Positions 37,701 through 49,235 of a stretch of 64,000 nucleotides of DNA are shown here, piece after piece. The position numbers and the translations under genes are program-made. The stretch is from Trochalopteron elliotii (lineage: Eukaryota > Chordata > Aves > Passeriformes > Leiothrichidae). Location of the stretch: contig JANPWX010000038.1 in NCBI GenBank assembly GCA_024734555.1, positions 4,214,454 through 4,278,453 on the forward strand. Reading direction: 5' to 3'. A model generated the notes under the pieces. The model did no database searches and was not told the origin of the DNA. It saw nothing but the letters and a program-made list of their open reading frames with translations. The stretch's first letter is position 1. Each line of letters starts with the position of its first letter.

Positions 37701-40700
37701 GATATGTTTATGTTTTCACCACTGTATGAAGGCTGTTTGCATCAATGAAAACCTGCAGAGGACATAGATTAAGATAGTAATACTAAAAACTCCCCACCAA
37801 GACCAAAACCAACAACAAAAACCCCCACTTCTGGCTTAATATAATTTTCCTTAGAACCTGACTAATCAATCATGATGAAAGGCACTGAGCTGTGTGACTG
37901 ACAATGTTATGACAAAAAAAAAGCCTGTGGGCTCAGCTCTTAGCTGGTGTAAGAAGGTCACTCTCTGCCTCATTGCTTTCCTGCAATACTCTTTCTGTGA
38001 CGCTCATGCAGAGATGGTTAGACAGTCATAGGCTTTGTACTGTGGAGATATTTTGTATATCACTCTCCTAGCTGATGGCACTTTGCTCTGCTAGAAGCCC
38101 TCTCTTTTGCTTCTCATGATGATGCATGAGGCAGAAACAGTTTTACTGACTGACTCTAGCACTGAGTTCGCTGCACGGGCAGGTAGGAAAAACACCATTA
38201 GTAGAGTGAGTTGAGCAAGAGCTAGGACCAGTGCCAGATAATAAACATGCATCCCCACAAAGCACCAATAAATAGCATAAACAGACTCGAGTTCTTTTCA
38301 TAAAGAAGACTATTAATTTCCTCCCACTGTGCATAGCTGGTAGCTTAGTGATCCACAGGCTACAACATCATATTTTGGATGCCTTCTATGATTTTTTTTT
38401 TCCATGCTTCATCAGGTCATCACCATATCTCATAATTAAAAGACAGTTTGTTGCCAAGGTGACTTATTGTACCCTTGGCATTTTAGGTTTTACATTTGGG
38501 CTCAAAATAAGATGCAAGCCCTGCACTTGCCAAACTTTCTTGAGCACAGATCAGATTATATGTTGTGTGTGGTTCTTTAGAAACTTCTGTCTGAAATGCC
38601 TCAATTAGCTTCAGAAAAATCAAGGTATTTGTTCATGTGAAATTTAAGGATTTCTATTTCAGAACTGATTTTGCACAAATGCAGCTCTGGAGCTCATTAA
38701 ACTTAGGAACTCCCATTTTGGAACTTAAATATTAGCCCTTCTAGCCCACAGGCTAGTTAACATCTGAGCTGGTCTGACACTTGCAGGAAAGCAGTAATTC
38801 TTCTTCCTTTAATACAAACCACATATTGAAGCACATCAGGAGACTATTCTTTGTCTCACACTTACCCAAACCTGGATGGTACTGCAAAAACTTGTATATT
38901 AGGCATGTTCTTCCAATCCTTGTCACTCACTGCCTCTTCCAGGGCCTTTCTTTGACCTTTCCACTAACCCATAACACCATGTCAGGGTACAGCTGATCCA
39001 CACACCATAACTGGCTGCTCCAGAGCCTTTTTCCAGTCCTCTTGCCTTTAGAAAGCAATCTCAGTCAGGTCACCCAGACATGTAGCTAGGGTCAACCCTG
39101 GATCAGCCATGCATGATCACAATCAAATTGCATATTGTGGGATCTAATGGTCCTGTAACTAGAATTCCAGTATTTCCATCTCTGACTATCCTTTATAAAT
39201 ATTTCATTGCTTCCTTACACTGCACATTGTGCAGCATTTATCCTCTACTATGCACTTTCTAATTGAGGGGAAACTTTACCTGCATACTGAGCACCCATCA
39301 CAGTCTTTAGCAATACCCTCAGATTAGTTCCCAGTTTTTCGTCTCAAGACTGCTCTCAGATGTTCCAAATCTATACAAGTCTACTGGCACCTTGGGCAGA
39401 TCCTTAGTAATCCTTCTCCAAACCAGAGACACCCTACTTGTTTGTGCAGCATCTAATTGCTCATGTCACACTTCAGACTTTACTACCTGAGTTGCCTGGC
39501 ACCACTAACAAGACTTTCCACTTGTTAAGGGCTTCATAGCATTGCATAAACTTAAAGCCCTGTCACAGAAATACTTCACAAAATATGTTTAAAATGCTGC
39601 ATTGATCTGCTCTGCTACAGTACCCTGGCATTCAAGGTATTGAAAAGATGTCTAGATGTGGGTGAATAAATCCTCATAATCAAATAGTAAAGCAAGTTAG
39701 AAAAGGAACAAATGGATGCACAAAAAAGCAAGTGGGCATGCCCTGGGTTACACAGTGGAACTGAATTGCATCCTAAGAGCTAATTCATTTTCTGTTTCAC
39801 CTGTGTGTGAATAAATGCAGAGAAAAAACCCACTAAAATTTTCAGTCAATTTAAATACTGTTCAAGGGAAAATATTTAGAAAAAATGTAGCAATCTTATA
39901 AATGAACATTCATCTGCACACTTACTCATGAACTAAAATACTATGAGTCAAGAAGAGACATGATTAAGGTTGTTTCCACATCCTTGACTCTGCTCCTGTA
40001 ACACTAATCCTCAGTTCATCCATTCATCATAACTAAATCTCCCATACGCTGTAGCCACCTTGAACGCACTAAAGATATTTTGTCAGCATAAATTTCCCAA
40101 TGAGCTATGCTCCAGAAAACACAATTTATGATTTTGGCTTTCAAGAATGTATGTCAATGATAAGGAAGAATGAGGCTGTATATCCCCTTTTTATTTGCTC
40201 CACTGCTTTATTCCTTTTTAGGACCATGTGGAACTCATCAGCACTGTGATGCCCTTGAGGTATGCAAGAAACCATGTTATTAATGCTATTAGTGCTAATT
40301 AATTCTGCCAACAAGGCCTCTGCAACTAGTCAAGACATCAGTCTTTGCCAAAACCAACAGATTAAATAAATTGAAATTTCTAGGACAAGCCATTCCATAG
40401 TTATAATGAGCCAAATACAAAGTTAGGGAAACATGAAAAAAATGATGTAATTTTCAAACTTTCATAAAATGTAAATCCTTCACCTAATTTGATTCAAATT
40501 TGCTGTGCATTTGCAGATGGGTTTGTTTCAGTTTGTACATGTCCATAGAGCTGTATAATGAATGGCTGTTGCAAGTGAACAACAACAAAATTAGTGTTAC
40601 CATGACATAAATCATATTTTATTTTTGAATTCGCTGCAACAGATCACAGTAAAATCATAGCAGCTCTCTAAAGATGCAGGTTTCTCACAAATATATAGAA

Positions 40701-41424
40701 ATCTGTATACTGTTACATACAGAATACTGTGGGTATGTTAGATAAGAGTGTATGTACTACAAAGCTTTCAGTCACGAGTATGTGCATTGTCTTTCATACA
40801 GCACTCACGTTTCTCTGGGACAAGAACAAGAGGAATGATTTATGTTTGCTTTTCCACACATTTGCAGCAGATTATGCCTGCAGTCTGAGGAGGTGACTTT
40901 TACTTGTACCTCAACACTTTTCCAAGCTTTTCTCCCCTGCCCACCAGGATCGTGGTTCTCTGTTACCAGGAAGAATTGACATGATTGTCATACCTTGAGG
41001 ACCCTGACACTCAGCTTTAAGTATTCAGTTAAGCAATTCTTCAAACACTCATTAATTCAATCCTTCTAGAAGTAGGTGGAAGAGCACTGAAGGAGACAAG
41101 CACATTATCTCAGAACTTCTCACAGCACCCTGCAAGCTCACCTCTGCTTACAAAGAGAAACAAAGGAAAGCTGTGCACCAGCCAGGCTCATATTTAGATG
41201 TAATCCTCTAGTTCTTAATAAGCACAAATTTATAGCAAGCTAAATGAGTAATTAAAGAATGGATCATCCCTCCTTTTATCCAGCAACTCCAAATTAACTT
41301 TGAAGGAGTGATGAAGACGAGGTGGTGAGGGAATGAAATCAGAATTTCTGTTCTACAGGCAAGCACACAAAGATTTTCCTATTCATTTCTACCCATAATG
41401 AATCTAAATTAGTTTTCATTTATT
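34760..41424. other. unique sequence, no recognised gene
   Basis: AT-rich unique DNA. No open frame shows a recognisable domain. The interval 40,270-40,330 (TGCTAATTAATTCTGCCAAC and neighbours) has the look of conserved non-coding DNA but cannot be tested here. I see no LTR, CR1 tail or tandem array. Confidence 0.5.
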
Positions 41425-41455
41425 TGGCATGCCATTGCCAAAATATCCATTGGCA
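41425..41455. promoter_or_regulatory. TTGGCA/TGCCAA motif cluster (NFI-like)
   Basis: TGGCATGCCA (41,425-41,434) is a perfect 10-base palindrome. It is followed by TGCCAA (41,436-41,441) and TTGGCA (41,450-41,455), which form a further inverted pair with an eight-base spacer. TTGGC and GCCAA are the half-sites of nuclear factor I proteins. The motifs are seen directly; binding is inferred. Confidence 0.25.
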
Positions 41456-42544
41456 TAAGACTTCGCTGAAGGTACCATTTGGCCATAAAAGCATATGACT
41501 ATGTTTAGGTGCAGCATGCCATCCTTGTTCATGTGTGCCCCAGATCACACGAAGTTTCCAAAGAGTTCATCTCCATTACTTCACCAGTTGCATGTTTCTG
41601 TTCTTCTCAAATAAAGGAACGCCAATATAAATGCATTTAAAGTGAGCTGTGCTGGCCTGAACATGCTCCTAAAAAAATTTTCATTTTTACTATCAGGTAG
41701 TTAATGTGTGACTTTTTTAAGGGACCACTTTAAGCTTCCCATAAATCTTAAAGTCAACATATGCAGCAATATACTAAGTGAACATTGGTCCCTCTAAATT
41801 AAAGGTGTCTTGCACTGAAATGTGGCTAATACAGGAAACACCATGGAAAATTCAAATTGGTCATGATCCAGCCACTACTTTTACTTCTAGCCTCGTTTAC
41901 TACACCAAAAAAATTCATGTCTTCCTCATAAATGCTATAAGTATGACCTATACTCAACACTATTTTCTCATTTCTGAAAATGCAACCTGGTTTAAGATTC
42001 ATGAACTTTTATTTTTAATCCAGACCACAGAAGACAAGGGTACAGAGTCACCCTCCTGCTCAGCTTGTCTAAACATTGCATGTGATGCTGACATACTGGT
42101 TTACCTAGTATGACTTGTGATGACTTCTGTGCTGCAAGAAGCTACTAAGCTTGGCCTCTTAACAAGACAAAGGCCTGAGCTCTTTATGCCTCTTCTGTCT
42201 CCACTCCCAAGCCTGGGCAAGAACATGCAGAGTAGGCATCTCTTTTCTATAATCTCACTACCTAGAAGTCATATACGTTTTCAACACCCACCAATGCTAC
42301 AGTGAGATTCGGAGAAAAACAAAAAGAAATTAAGAATCTGCTATGTGTTAATGAAAGTTGTTATCTGTTTAATTTGTTGGGGGGTTTTCCCCTCTCTTTG
42401 AGTGTTTTTTTCACTTAAGAGCAACAGACTGTGCTGAAAGGACGTAGACTTACTCCCTCCTTGGTGAGTAATTGAGTGTGCAAAGGGGAGGTTAGAGTCT
42501 AAATTGCAAGGTGACTTGGAAGGAGAAAGCTGCAGCATCAAGTT

Positions 42545-42570
42545 GGGACCCTGCAGTTATAAAGGGTCCC
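42545..42570. repeat. perfect 8-base stem hairpin
   Basis: GGGACCCT (42,545-42,552) pairs exactly with AGGGTCCC (42,563-42,570) across a ten-base loop. The stem is GC-rich in an AT-rich setting, so it would fold well in RNA or single-stranded DNA. Nothing around it suggests a known RNA class. Confidence 0.55.
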
Positions 42571-45170
42571 CACCTGAGAAACCCCTGGGAGAGGCAGAGA
42601 AGAAGACAGGCCTTAGGAGCAATGGGAAGACTTTCCTACACATCAGAACTATCTTAGCATAATTTAAAGCAACTAGAAAAATCACTGTATTGATTAAAAT
42701 AAATGCTGCGAGCTGCGACCAGCTACAAAATCCCAGTAGGTAAGAGAAGAAGGTTCTTTGGAAATTGTTCCTAATTTCTACACTGACTTAGTTAGACTGA
42801 GTTTGAAAAAATCTTAGAAGTTTTAAGCTCTTTCTGAAACAGACATTCTCACAAAAGCCTGTTTCTCTTTGTTTTGGTCCTTGGTGAGATTAACTTATAG
42901 AAATGGTAAAAGCAGATCCACAGCTTTCACTGATATGTACACAGTCTGGTTCAACTCACAAAATAAAACATCAGAAAGGAAAAATGAAATTAGACTGGCC
43001 AGAACCTGGTCAGGCTTTGAAAGTTTCTGCAATCTAGAAAGTAGCATTCAAAACAGCATTTAGGTTCATGTTGTGTTTGTAGCAGATCATCTTCACCCAA
43101 CTCATTCACTCAGTAACTACTGCTGGCTCCGTAGGTATTCAGATGGTCACCAACAATCAACAGTGAGCCAGTAAAGGTTGCAGTCAATTTTATAACACTG
43201 AATGACAGAAATTCTCAGTGATCCACTAGCGACTTCTACAATTTCAATCCATCCCATGGCCCTCTGCCCCAAAACCACTTAGGGAAAAGCAGGGAACAAC
43301 ACATTTAAACAAGTAACTATCCCCACCAGTTCATGGTCTAGTTTGTGAGACTGATTTCTGCTGGTGCTTTAGGGTCTGGGTCTTTGGACTAGGTCAAATT
43401 CCTGAGCCTTTGGCTAAATCTAAAACCAATGAAGAAAAGCCTGTCTTTTCAGATTATGCCCTGAAAAGAAAGACTTGCCAGGACCCCTAATAAGTTTTTG
43501 GTTTACCCAGTAAAGCCTGAGTTGCTACTACTTTTTATAGAAATGCCTATTATAATTTTTAAAAAAGTCTTGTTATCTATTTGGCTAAGTAACATCTTCT
43601 GACAAAAATCTCCATATTGATTATGTGCTACATTAAAGAGAACTTTAACTGCATTTTAAATAGTGGGTTTTTGCACTGTTTGCCAGATTTGTAGCATTTC
43701 TTCATTCTGTACCTTCCCAGACATGTTCTTCTTTCCTCTTAAATATACTGTACAGAAAGCAGACGATGCTTCTGCTTCTCATCTTCCCACATCACACTAT
43801 TTCAACTAGTGATGGTCTCATCATCTCAACTAGAGTAGGTCTAGAACAAGAAAAAATCCAAGGGTTTTTCCCAGTATGAACAGCAATGAGATGGGAGTCT
43901 GAAAGAGTGAGTTATGTCAGCACTAAGGTGTACATCAAACTAATCTAACATCAGACAAAGTGAAGGGGGAGAATTTTTCTCTTTTTGTCCCTAGTAGAAG
44001 CTGAAAGTACACATGGTATTTTATTAGGAAGTATCTCTTCTCAGGAAATACTTCAAAGGAAGTGTTATAAGCCTTAATTTTATCGTTCTGTTTCCCACCT
44101 GTATGTTGAAGCAGTGTTTGTTGAAGGATGTGAAGTAAGATACCAGTAAAAAATGCTCTGTAAGGTCCAAATAGTAATTTCTCACATGGCATTTATGTAC
44201 TTGCTGATATCACACAATTTTTTTTAAGCAGCATTCATTTCAATAAAGTAGAAACATTTAATGATATTTTTTCTTGTACTTAATATTGGATTTATTTAAG
44301 AGTATAAACTTATAATTCCCTATGTTTATTCTTTTTTGTTGACAAAAAGCCAGGACAGTGATTTTAATTGTATGACACCTGGGAGAAATCCTCAGCTACC
44401 TTTCTGTTACAACAGTGGGAAACAATAGCCAGTTCATCAAAATGTGGCTCACAACTGAGCAAAATGTTAAATTATCAAAATTAGAGATTTCTACCCCTGA
44501 GTGACATTTCTCTAGAAATCTAAGTATTTCTAGGGAAGCCATATCAGGCAATAAAATAAACTTTTATATCCTTTTCGAATCAAGATGTTCAACCAAGAGA
44601 TAGAAGAACTGTTCCTTACCAATCTCTCTGTTGAGTCAGCATGTAGTGATCACCGAGCCCTAATGAAAATGCAGGATGGCTATAAGGGCCCCATGCTGTA
44701 GATTAGCTCAGACAGTACTCTGGAATGTGGGAAAGCTATTTAGAAGAGTGGCCTCAAAATCCACAGTTTCATTAGTAGGATGAAATAAGAGCTTGGGAGA
44801 GGCTGAAGTCTGCTAACATGATCCAAAAGATGGCTTTTGCATTCTAATCTCTGGTGTTAAACATGCAATGATGCCAATCAATCTACTTTAAACAAGAAAA
44901 AAGAGTTGCACCACAGAGATTTGTGTGATCTACTAAGCAAGCACACATATATATCTAGTTAGAGAACACATCCAGCAATCACCTTGCTGGACGAGCCCCA
45001 GAACCCAAGCAGTGGTGAAAGCAGACAATACACTTGTCTTTCTTCTCCTTTGAGATGTTTATTTAAACAATAACTTAGTTCACTGCACTACTGATTTGAG
45101 CTACACAAAGACATGTGTGTCACTTCTAATGAAAATTCAGTACATTGTGTTTGGCTTTTTCCTAAATCAG

Positions 45171-45284
45171 TTTTTAGACAAAAAATCACTTCTGAATTGG
45201 ATGGACAGCATCTATCTTCTGCAAGATTTTTTGACTCCTGCAGAACCAGAAGATGTGTCTTCCTTCAAATATTTTTTCTCCTGA
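45171..45284 (+). other. candidate terminal exon, unrecognised
   Basis: A pyrimidine-rich acceptor-like sequence, GGCTTTTTCCTAAATCAG, ends at 45,170. The frame that follows is open for 37 codons and ends at TGA (45,282-45,284). Its translation looks protein-like, with hydrophobic and acidic residues (LLNWMDSIYLLQDF, then TPAEPED). No protein family is recognised, no polyadenylation signal is obvious close downstream, and open frames of this size are common by chance. Confidence 0.1.
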
Positions 45285-46689
45285 AAAGATAATTAAACTT
45301 TTGCTCTTGCACAAAGAGCAAGGACAGGGGCTAAAAATCAGAAAATCGGGAATACACTCATAAATGAAATACACAAAAGGGAAGGAATATCAGGTGAAGA
45401 CTGAAAAAAGGGGTGAGAAGCTATGCAGAGACAAAGAACAGAACTTTGGTCTCTGAAAGATGGATTCATGATCTAACTTGTAATCCAAAAGGACCCTACT
45501 CTTTGTTGATGAACTTGGTCAAAATTCTGTCAAGAATTTTAAGAAACTAATAATGTCAAATACAGTGCAAGTTCCCATTCAAGATCTATAGTCTTTATCA
45601 TGGATTGTAAACCTTAGATCATCCATTTTACCCCTCACCACCATTCTTTAATGATTATTTGCTATCAACTTTCAGGCACTTACAGCTTAACTGTATGTGC
45701 TACATACAGATGATTTTTTTTACTTATAGTACCCTAGTAAATATATTTTTAAACTTTATTCTGGAGGATTTAATTCAGTACTGCTGTAGGGCCAAAATGA
45801 GCATTTACTCAGTTATTAACAAGGAATCAATGGGATTCCATGAAAACTGTTGTGGCTGCTCGTGCATATCAGATGGCCCAGAATAAAATAAAAGTAAACA
45901 GAAAATAAAATAAAAAAAAATTAGAGAATTTCTGGAGGAATAAGACCCTTTTCCTTAGGGTTAAAAAAATGTTTTGAAAGCAGCAAGCAGGATTCATATA
46001 ACCTGGCATTTCTGGTGTCTCCTCAGTTGAGATCATAGAACACCTTTTTCCTCTATTATTTATTGTGAGTTTTGTCAGCAAAATAGCATTTGAAAATGCC
46101 CTCAATATTTTTCCTTTTCAGCTTTTAGAGCTTTGCCATGGCTCAAGTTCTCAATTCCTTCTGCTGAGATGTCAGTAAGACAGGAGGCTAATGGTCAAGC
46201 CCATTACATGAGGGCTGAGTTTGTTTCCATGGCATTTGGCATTTCTTTAGGATTCAAGTTTGAAATGGCCAAGGCAAAGGTGTAAAGCAAATCAACATCA
46301 AAAGAGTCAAGTGGGAAGGACATCAGCCTTTATCCTTTAAAGATTTTGCAAGGAAAAGGAGACTGGAAAAAAATCAAAGGGAAGAGAGAAGTACAGCAGG
46401 AAGAACCACTCTCACACCTACTTTGCCAGGAACAGGCAAATAAAGAGTGCATTTGAGAATGAGTTTTCCAAATAATTTTTTAAAAAATTATTCAGCTTAT
46501 TTATCACCTGAACCTACACATAATCTAAGCTTTCCTTTAGTTTTCGTGTCTTTTATCAAGTATGGACTTGGTTGTACAATAGCTACAAGGTAATAGGTCT
46601 TTTTCAACATAGGACATTTAAATAAGCCCCATGTTTACAGTTCAAATGGAACAAATCCAAGTTCATCTTCAACACGTAATCCTCCCATC

Positions 46690-46920
46690 CAATTATTCTG
46701 AGAAGCTCAAAAGCATTTTGCAGGGAAGGAGGGTTCCCAGAGCCCAGGGCTTTTGCCATGGCGCAGTGGAGAGGCACTGAGCACTTGCTGGCAGGGTGAC
46801 AGTGTGCTGGTGACAACCTGCCACACACGTGCCACGTCCAGGTGCCAGGCAGCACAATGGCAGGATCCTGCACCCCAGCAGCAAAAAGCCAAAAAATTAC
46901 ACCCAAAGCCTTGCCCAAGT
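46690..46920. other. GC-rich patch with E-box
   Basis: Base composition rises well above the surroundings over about 230 bases, and several frames on both strands are open at once, as expected when stop codons are rare in GC-rich DNA. A perfect CACGTG E-box lies at 46,826-46,831, followed closely by another ACGT core. I recognise no repeat family or protein. It could be a decayed retroelement, a small regulatory island or an old exon. Confidence 0.3.
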
Positions 46921-49097
46921 CTGATCTCTCCCAGTCCCTTTGCCAATTTTTAGTTCAGTACTGTCCTGATTTCATCTTAAATGTAGAGATAAACAGACAA
47001 AAATATCCTCTGATACCTTTTCTGAACTGTTTCATCACTACTATGGGTTATTTTCTTCAACACATATAGTTTTTAAGATCTTCTTTCCCTTTTTAAGATC
47101 ACAATTAATTACAGATCCAGATGCCACCACATGCAGCTCAAAAGCAGTATACAACATCAGCAGGTATGTACATTGAGGTCTTTAAGCTACTCCCATGATT
47201 TAATTCCCCATTTTCCAAATGTGCAGATGTCTTACGCCTCTTTTCCCTGAAGTAGTTTATCATAATACAGTCAAACAGACAATTGTACATCACTGCAAAG
47301 GTGAAGGGAACACAATTTGCCCAACCAAGGCATTACAAAACACAAATAACAGATGTCTATTGGTCTTTTCTCACCCCCTATTTCTATCGAGAGGAGCTGT
47401 TGTGTATGTAAAATGTGGAGGCCTTGGGAGGCTGTGGCAATGCTATCCACTCCGTTAATCAGCTTACATGTTGTGCACTTGGAGATGAGGAAACCAGATC
47501 ACAGCTCAAATTCAGCCAGCCTTCTAGGGGAGATACCAGGTTTACTAGGACCTTGGGGCTTCAGTGTCTTTCCAGCGACTGTTGATAGTCATCTGCACAA
47601 ATCTCTTTGTTACTGGTTATGGCAGATAGTAAAAACAAAGATACAGAATCACACAGCCTAGGCATGTATCTTTATGTGCCACTAGTGATCCATATCCTAG
47701 GCTGGGTGCAGCAGAAGAGGCCACAGGGAGATACTTTGATTGTCTAAAATGTAACAAAAATGACAGCTAAAAGTTTTCTCCATCTGTCTGGATCTAAACA
47801 GAATCATGTGTGCATACAAATTTGGAACTAAAACAGCAGCAGCAATGACATGAATGCATTTACTATAAACACTGATTATTTTACTCTTCTCAGTGCAAAC
47901 CTGCTAATCCAGTGCCCGTGAGAAAGTTATTCTGTGGCTACGCAGGGCTCTGGGCAACCCAACGCCTGCCATCCTTTTGGCCACCACATTGTCTCTCTTT
48001 TCCCCAGTAAAAGATAAGCCTTTTTACTGGAATCCCAAGCACTAATCCCCTGCCACCAGACACAGGTCAGATGTTAGACAGAGCAACTACAAACCAGCAT
48101 CCTCTTCCCATGCCCCACATCTCATAACATATGCAACTATCCTAGCTTTTAGCTTGGCCTAATGTCTAATGTCTTCAAATATCTTTCCTGCTGAAAACAA
48201 TTCAACTTTGAGAAGCTTCATATTAGCTTGTTTAATGTCTTGCTTCCTGCTCAGGCTATGCAGCTCTGCTTATCATATTAAACAGAGCATAGGTTCACAA
48301 GGAGAGATTTAAAAATTATTTTTTAAAATGTTTCTGTACCATAACTTAAATAACTTCTTTAGAAAAAATGTGAACTGTACAGAATGCAATGATTATGGCA
48401 GAAAGGATTTTTTTGGCCCTTATTTAAGAAGACTTTTTCCAAGGCTCTTTCACTTTTTGGTAAAGTATCTGTTCCAAATGACTGTCAAAAGGGCCACCTG
48501 AATTCTTGCCATGTGAGCTCCTCCATGTGTAAAAAATATGCTGCCCTGACAGGAATTAAAACACTCATCAGAAAATGTGCATTCTTTTTTTGTTTTGGAA
48601 TGAAATTATCCAACATTCTTTTCATTATCAGTACAAATAATTTGTGCTATCACATATCAGAATGGAAATATTATAATGAAAGGTAAAATACAGATGATTA
48701 AATTAAAACAAACACTCTTTTTTAGAATCTTTTGTTTAAAATATTGTGCAAATTGGGCTCTTGATCCTCTCTTCAAACTACATTTGTTAGTTCAAAATCT
48801 TTCATTTGACACCATGAATCTTCTCATACTCTGCATCCAATGTAGCAATACATACACAATATCAGTAACACAGATGCACCTTCAACAGCTTTTGCATTCA
48901 TGCCCAGTGTGGGGTCATCTTCCCAGCAGTCACAGAAGCTGCTTCCAGCACTCCTAGGAGACAGAAGATTTAATGCTGTCATGTAGGTTTTATTGGCCTG
49001 GACAAAAAATCCTATTAGATAAGTTTTTTTTATAGGTCTAGGTATGTGGCAAGGGAAAACAGCAGTTTCCATAGCAGAGGCAATCTACTGTTAATTT

Positions 49098-49235
49098 TTA
49101 AGGTGGCCACCCATTACAAATGCTGCAGGAACTGTGCTCTCCCAGGTGAGCCATTGCCACGGGGGAAAGGCACTGCTCCCTGAATCTCGCTGCATTGTGT
49201 TCCCACAGAAGCCTCTCTTTGGCACAGGGCAGGTA
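49098..49235 (-). other. candidate terminal exon, unrecognised
   Basis: On the minus strand a strong acceptor is visible: eleven T (49,243-49,253), then GTGTCAG ending at 49,236. The following frame is open for 45 codons to a TAA at 49,098-49,100. It begins YLPCAKERLLWEHNAARF and ends with a cysteine-containing stretch. The frame is richer in GC than its flanks and contains CpG. It also stays open upstream through the T run to a methionine near 49,322, which makes chance openness possible. No family is recognised. Confidence 0.15.

Noticed and set aside
41778..42113. 111-codon plus-strand open frame
   Set aside because: AT-rich codons and no recognisable motif; expected by chance.
46570..46615. 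GGTCTTTTTCAACATAGG, similar to a CR1 3' tail
   Set aside because: No CR1 sequence precedes it and the terminal repeat is absent.
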